Shown one piece after another: positions 14,162 through 16,064 of a stretch of 16,064 nucleotides of DNA. Location of the stretch: assembly GCA_030432775.1 (NCBI GenBank), contig JAUILO010000045.1, forward strand, positions 1-16,064, written 5' to 3'. The number at the start of each line of letters is the position of its first letter. The first letter of the stretch is position 1. Under the pieces are notes generated by a model, which ran no database searches, had not been told where the DNA came from, and was given only the letters and a program-made list of their open reading frames with translations. Source of the DNA: Alphaproteobacteria bacterium. GTDB taxonomy: Bacteria > Pseudomonadota > Alphaproteobacteria > Micavibrionales > Micavibrionaceae. The translations under genes and the position numbers were made by a program.

Positions 14162-14650
14162 ATGAGCACAAATAAAAGCATAGCGCATTTAGAAGTTTAT
14201 GGAAAATACCAGAATTTGCCGGATTATGCAATAAAAGAACGTGATGCCGCCGTTCAGGACTTGATAGAAACAGGTTCATTCCAGCCCGTAAACGATGATA
14301 ATGGCCCTTATAAAATCGGCGTGTCTATCGAAGACAACCGCCTCGTCATTCGTACCAATGACAAACAAGGTGAAGAATTACCTATGCTTATTCTTGGTCT
14401 TAAGCCGTATAAGCGTATTATTCAAGACTATTTCCTCATGATCGAGAGCTATGAAAAGGCGCGCATAACCTCGACCAGAGAAAAGCTGGAAGCCATTGAT
14501 ATGGGACGCCGCGGCCTTCATAATGAAGGCGCTGAACTTTTAATTCATCGCTTGAAAGATAAAATCGATATGGATTTTGATACGGCCAGACGCTTTTTCA
14601 CACTGATATGTGTTCTGCATAAAACCAATGTCATGATCGCTACAGGATAA
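14162..14650 (+). CDS. UPF0262 family protein
   Basis: This encodes 162 residues, the usual length for this alphaproteobacterial family of unknown function. The C-terminal half is strongly conserved: EAIDMGRRGLHNEGAELL, then RLKDKIDMDFDTARRFFTLI and CVLH. The middle has GPYKIGVSIEDNRLVI and the segment KPYKRIIQDYF. No signal peptide or membrane segment is seen. In many Alphaproteobacteria the gene lies in the murA-hisD region, so its nearness to murA here is partly conserved synteny, with the minus-strand papain-like gene placed between. The ribosome-binding site is weak. Confidence 0.95.
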   Translation: MSTNKSIAHLEVYGKYQNLPDYAIKERDAAVQDLIETGSFQPVNDDNGPYKIGVSIEDNRLVIRTNDKQGEELPMLILGLKPYKRIIQDYFLMIESYEKARITSTREKLEAIDMGRRGLHNEGAELLIHRLKDKIDMDFDTARRFFTLICVLHKTNVMIATG

Positions 14651-14733
14651 ATTTTGAGCGGTGAGACAGGCAAAGTTTCGTCTAATTTTCTGAATAAAAT
14701 CGGAATTCATTGCAGATTCTTACAAGGGGTATC

Positions 14734-14772
14734 TTGCATTTTCTTCCCATGTCACCGACAATCTTGTCATGA
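14734..14772 (+). promoter_or_regulatory. Possible leader ORF overlapping the glpD start
   Basis: A 12-codon frame starts at TTG 14734, 4 nt after AAGGGG, and ends in the TGA at 14770-14772 that overlaps the glpD ATG as ATGA. A later in-frame ATG lies at 14749. glpD itself has no clear ribosome-binding site, so coupling through this short frame is plausible. It could equally be chance. Confidence 0.3.
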
Positions 14773-16064
14773 AAAAACAACACTTTGATCTATGTATAAT
14801 TGGCGGCGGCATTAATGGCGCAGGTATCGCAAGAGACGCAGCCTTGCGCGGCTTATCCGTTGCCCTTATCGAAGCCAGAGACCTTGCCAGCGGCACATCG
14901 TCTGCAAGCTCCAAACTTATTCATGGCGGTCTGCGCTATCTGGAATATTACGAGTTCAAATTGGTTCGGGCGGCTTTGCGTGAACGTGAAAAACTGCTTG
15001 GTATCGCGCCGCATATCATCTGGCCACTGCAATTCATCTTGCCACATGATAAAACCCAAAGACCCGCATGGATGATCCGTATCGGCCTGTTTTTGTACGA
15101 CAACTTGGCCAAGCGCAAAAAATTACCCGGTTCATACGGCATAAAATTCAAACATCACGTCAGCGGCAAACCATTACAAAAAAAATATAAGCGCGGCTTT
15201 AGCTATGCTGATTGCTGGGTCAATGATGCGCGTCTAGTGGCGTTAAATGCACTGGACGCCAAAGAACATGACGCCTCTATCATGACACGCACGGCCTGTA
15301 CCAGAATAGAACATAACAAAGTGAACTGGCGCATACACACACGCAACCTGCACACCCATCAGGACTCGAGCTTTACGGCTGATAAAGTTATCAATGCAGC
15401 CGGCCCATGGGTGCGCGGATTAATGGATACTTCCGGCCTTAGCATGGAAAACACGCCTAATATCAGACTTGTAAAAGGCAGTCATATTGTTGTACCGCAG
15501 ATTTTCAACGGTGATCACGCCTATATATTGCAACAACCAGACCACCGCATTGTCTTTGCCATTCCCTATGAAGGTAATTACACCCTTATCGGCACAACAG
15601 ATGTTGAAATTCACGAAGATCCGGCTAATGTCCAGATATCCGAGGAAGAAATCAAATATCTTTGTAATGCCGCCAATCTGTCATTTGAAAAACAAATATC
15701 CAAAAACGATGTTGTATGGTCATATAGCGGCGTGCGCCCGTTACTTGATGATGGCGATGAAAATGCCAGCGCCGTCACGCGCGATTACAAATTAATTCAT
15801 GATGTGCATGATGAGCTTGACCTCTTATCGGTTTTTGGCGGCAAAATAACGACATATCGCACACTTGCAAAAAGCGCGCTTGATAAACTTTATAAGAACA
15901 ACAGATCCATCGATCCTTGCACAACGGATATAAAACCGCTGCCCGGTGGTGATATTAAAAACGCTGATTTTGATGCCTATGTCACAGCACAGTCACAAAA
16001 CTATAAATGGCTACCCGATGCCCTTTTATACCGTTATTTACGCGCTAACGGAACCAGAGTTAAC
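14769..16064 (+). CDS. glpD: Aerobic glycerol-3-phosphate dehydrogenase (partial, 3' end outside window)
   Basis: Membrane-associated flavoenzyme that oxidises sn-glycerol-3-phosphate to dihydroxyacetone phosphate and passes electrons to quinone. The FAD-binding Rossmann motif is at the N-terminus (IIGGGINGAGIARDAALRG, about 9-27), followed by the hallmark GTSSASSKLIHGGLRYLE. INAAGPWVR, RLVKGSHIVVP, YTLIGTTD and the C-terminal flavin loop FGGKITTYRTLA are all present. The 432 codons seen compare with about 500 in E. coli GlpD, so roughly 70 residues of the C-terminal helical domain are missing beyond the edge. The ATG at 14769 puts the Rossmann strand at the expected distance. No neighbouring glpF, glpK or glpR is visible. 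Confidence 0.96.
   Translation, partial: MKKQHFDLCIIGGGINGAGIARDAALRGLSVALIEARDLASGTSSASSKLIHGGLRYLEYYEFKLVRAALREREKLLGIAPHIIWPLQFILPHDKTQRPAWMIRIGLFLYDNLAKRKKLPGSYGIKFKHHVSGKPLQKKYKRGFSYADCWVNDARLVALNALDAKEHDASIMTRTACTRIEHNKVNWRIHTRNLHTHQDSSFTADKVINAAGPWVRGLMDTSGLSMENTPNIRLVKGSHIVVPQIFNGDHAYILQQPDHRIVFAIPYEGNYTLIGTTDVEIHEDPANVQISEEEIKYLCNAANLSFEKQISKNDVVWSYSGVRPLLDDGDENASAVTRDYKLIHDVHDELDLLSVFGGKITTYRTLAKSALDKLYKNNRSIDPCTTDIKPLPGGDIKNADFDAYVTAQSQNYKWLPDALLYRYLRANGTRVN

Overview
The window most likely comes from an alphaproteobacterial chromosome of moderate GC content (mid-40s percent by eye). The pointers are a UPF0262 protein (a family I know from Alphaproteobacteria), an IalB-like protein, the alphaproteobacterial form of dCTP deaminase lying just before murA, and a methyltransferase with a regulatory domain of the kind seen in Rickettsia and relatives. 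I cannot name a genus. No insertion sequence, integrase, phage gene or CRISPR array is visible.

Layout. (1) 1-2299, minus strand: the first ~766 codons of a large secreted protein with autotransporter-like repeats, cut by the window edge. Its visible mature part contains no lysine and no cysteine. (2) 2744-4447, plus: a divergently transcribed SAM methyltransferase with a lysine-rich tail. A bidirectional hairpin terminator separates it from (3) 4560-5108, minus, a small exported IalB-like protein. (4) 5532-7268, plus: a 578-residue protein that I do not recognise. The 423-bp divergent gap before it holds two similar imperfect palindromes, and a second bidirectional terminator follows it. (5) 7370-9123: an azoR-yceI operon on the minus strand, divergent from an HxlR-type regulator, which looks like a quinone or electrophile response unit. 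(6) 9158-10424, minus: a two-gene operon of an unknown exported protein and an RBBP9-like serine hydrolase. (7) 10590-10664, minus: tRNA-Thr(GGT). (8) 10783-13201, plus: a small charged protein, dcd and murA. Both dcd and murA open upstream of their usual start. (9) 13202-13395: a repeat-rich gap with a perfect 43-bp tandem duplication. (10) 13396-14055, minus: a predicted Cys/His papain-like protein. (11) 14162-14650, plus: UPF0262. (12) From 14769, plus: glpD, truncated by the window edge.

How the genes fit together. The housekeeping content is DNA-precursor supply (dcd), peptidoglycan precursor synthesis (murA), glycerol-3-phosphate oxidation (glpD) and a threonine tRNA. The accessory content is largely cell-envelope and stress related. 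The most interesting observations are the lysine-free surface protein beside a PKMT-like methyltransferase, the HxlR-azoR-yceI module, the orphan 578-residue protein behind paired palindromes, and the 43-bp tandem repeat.
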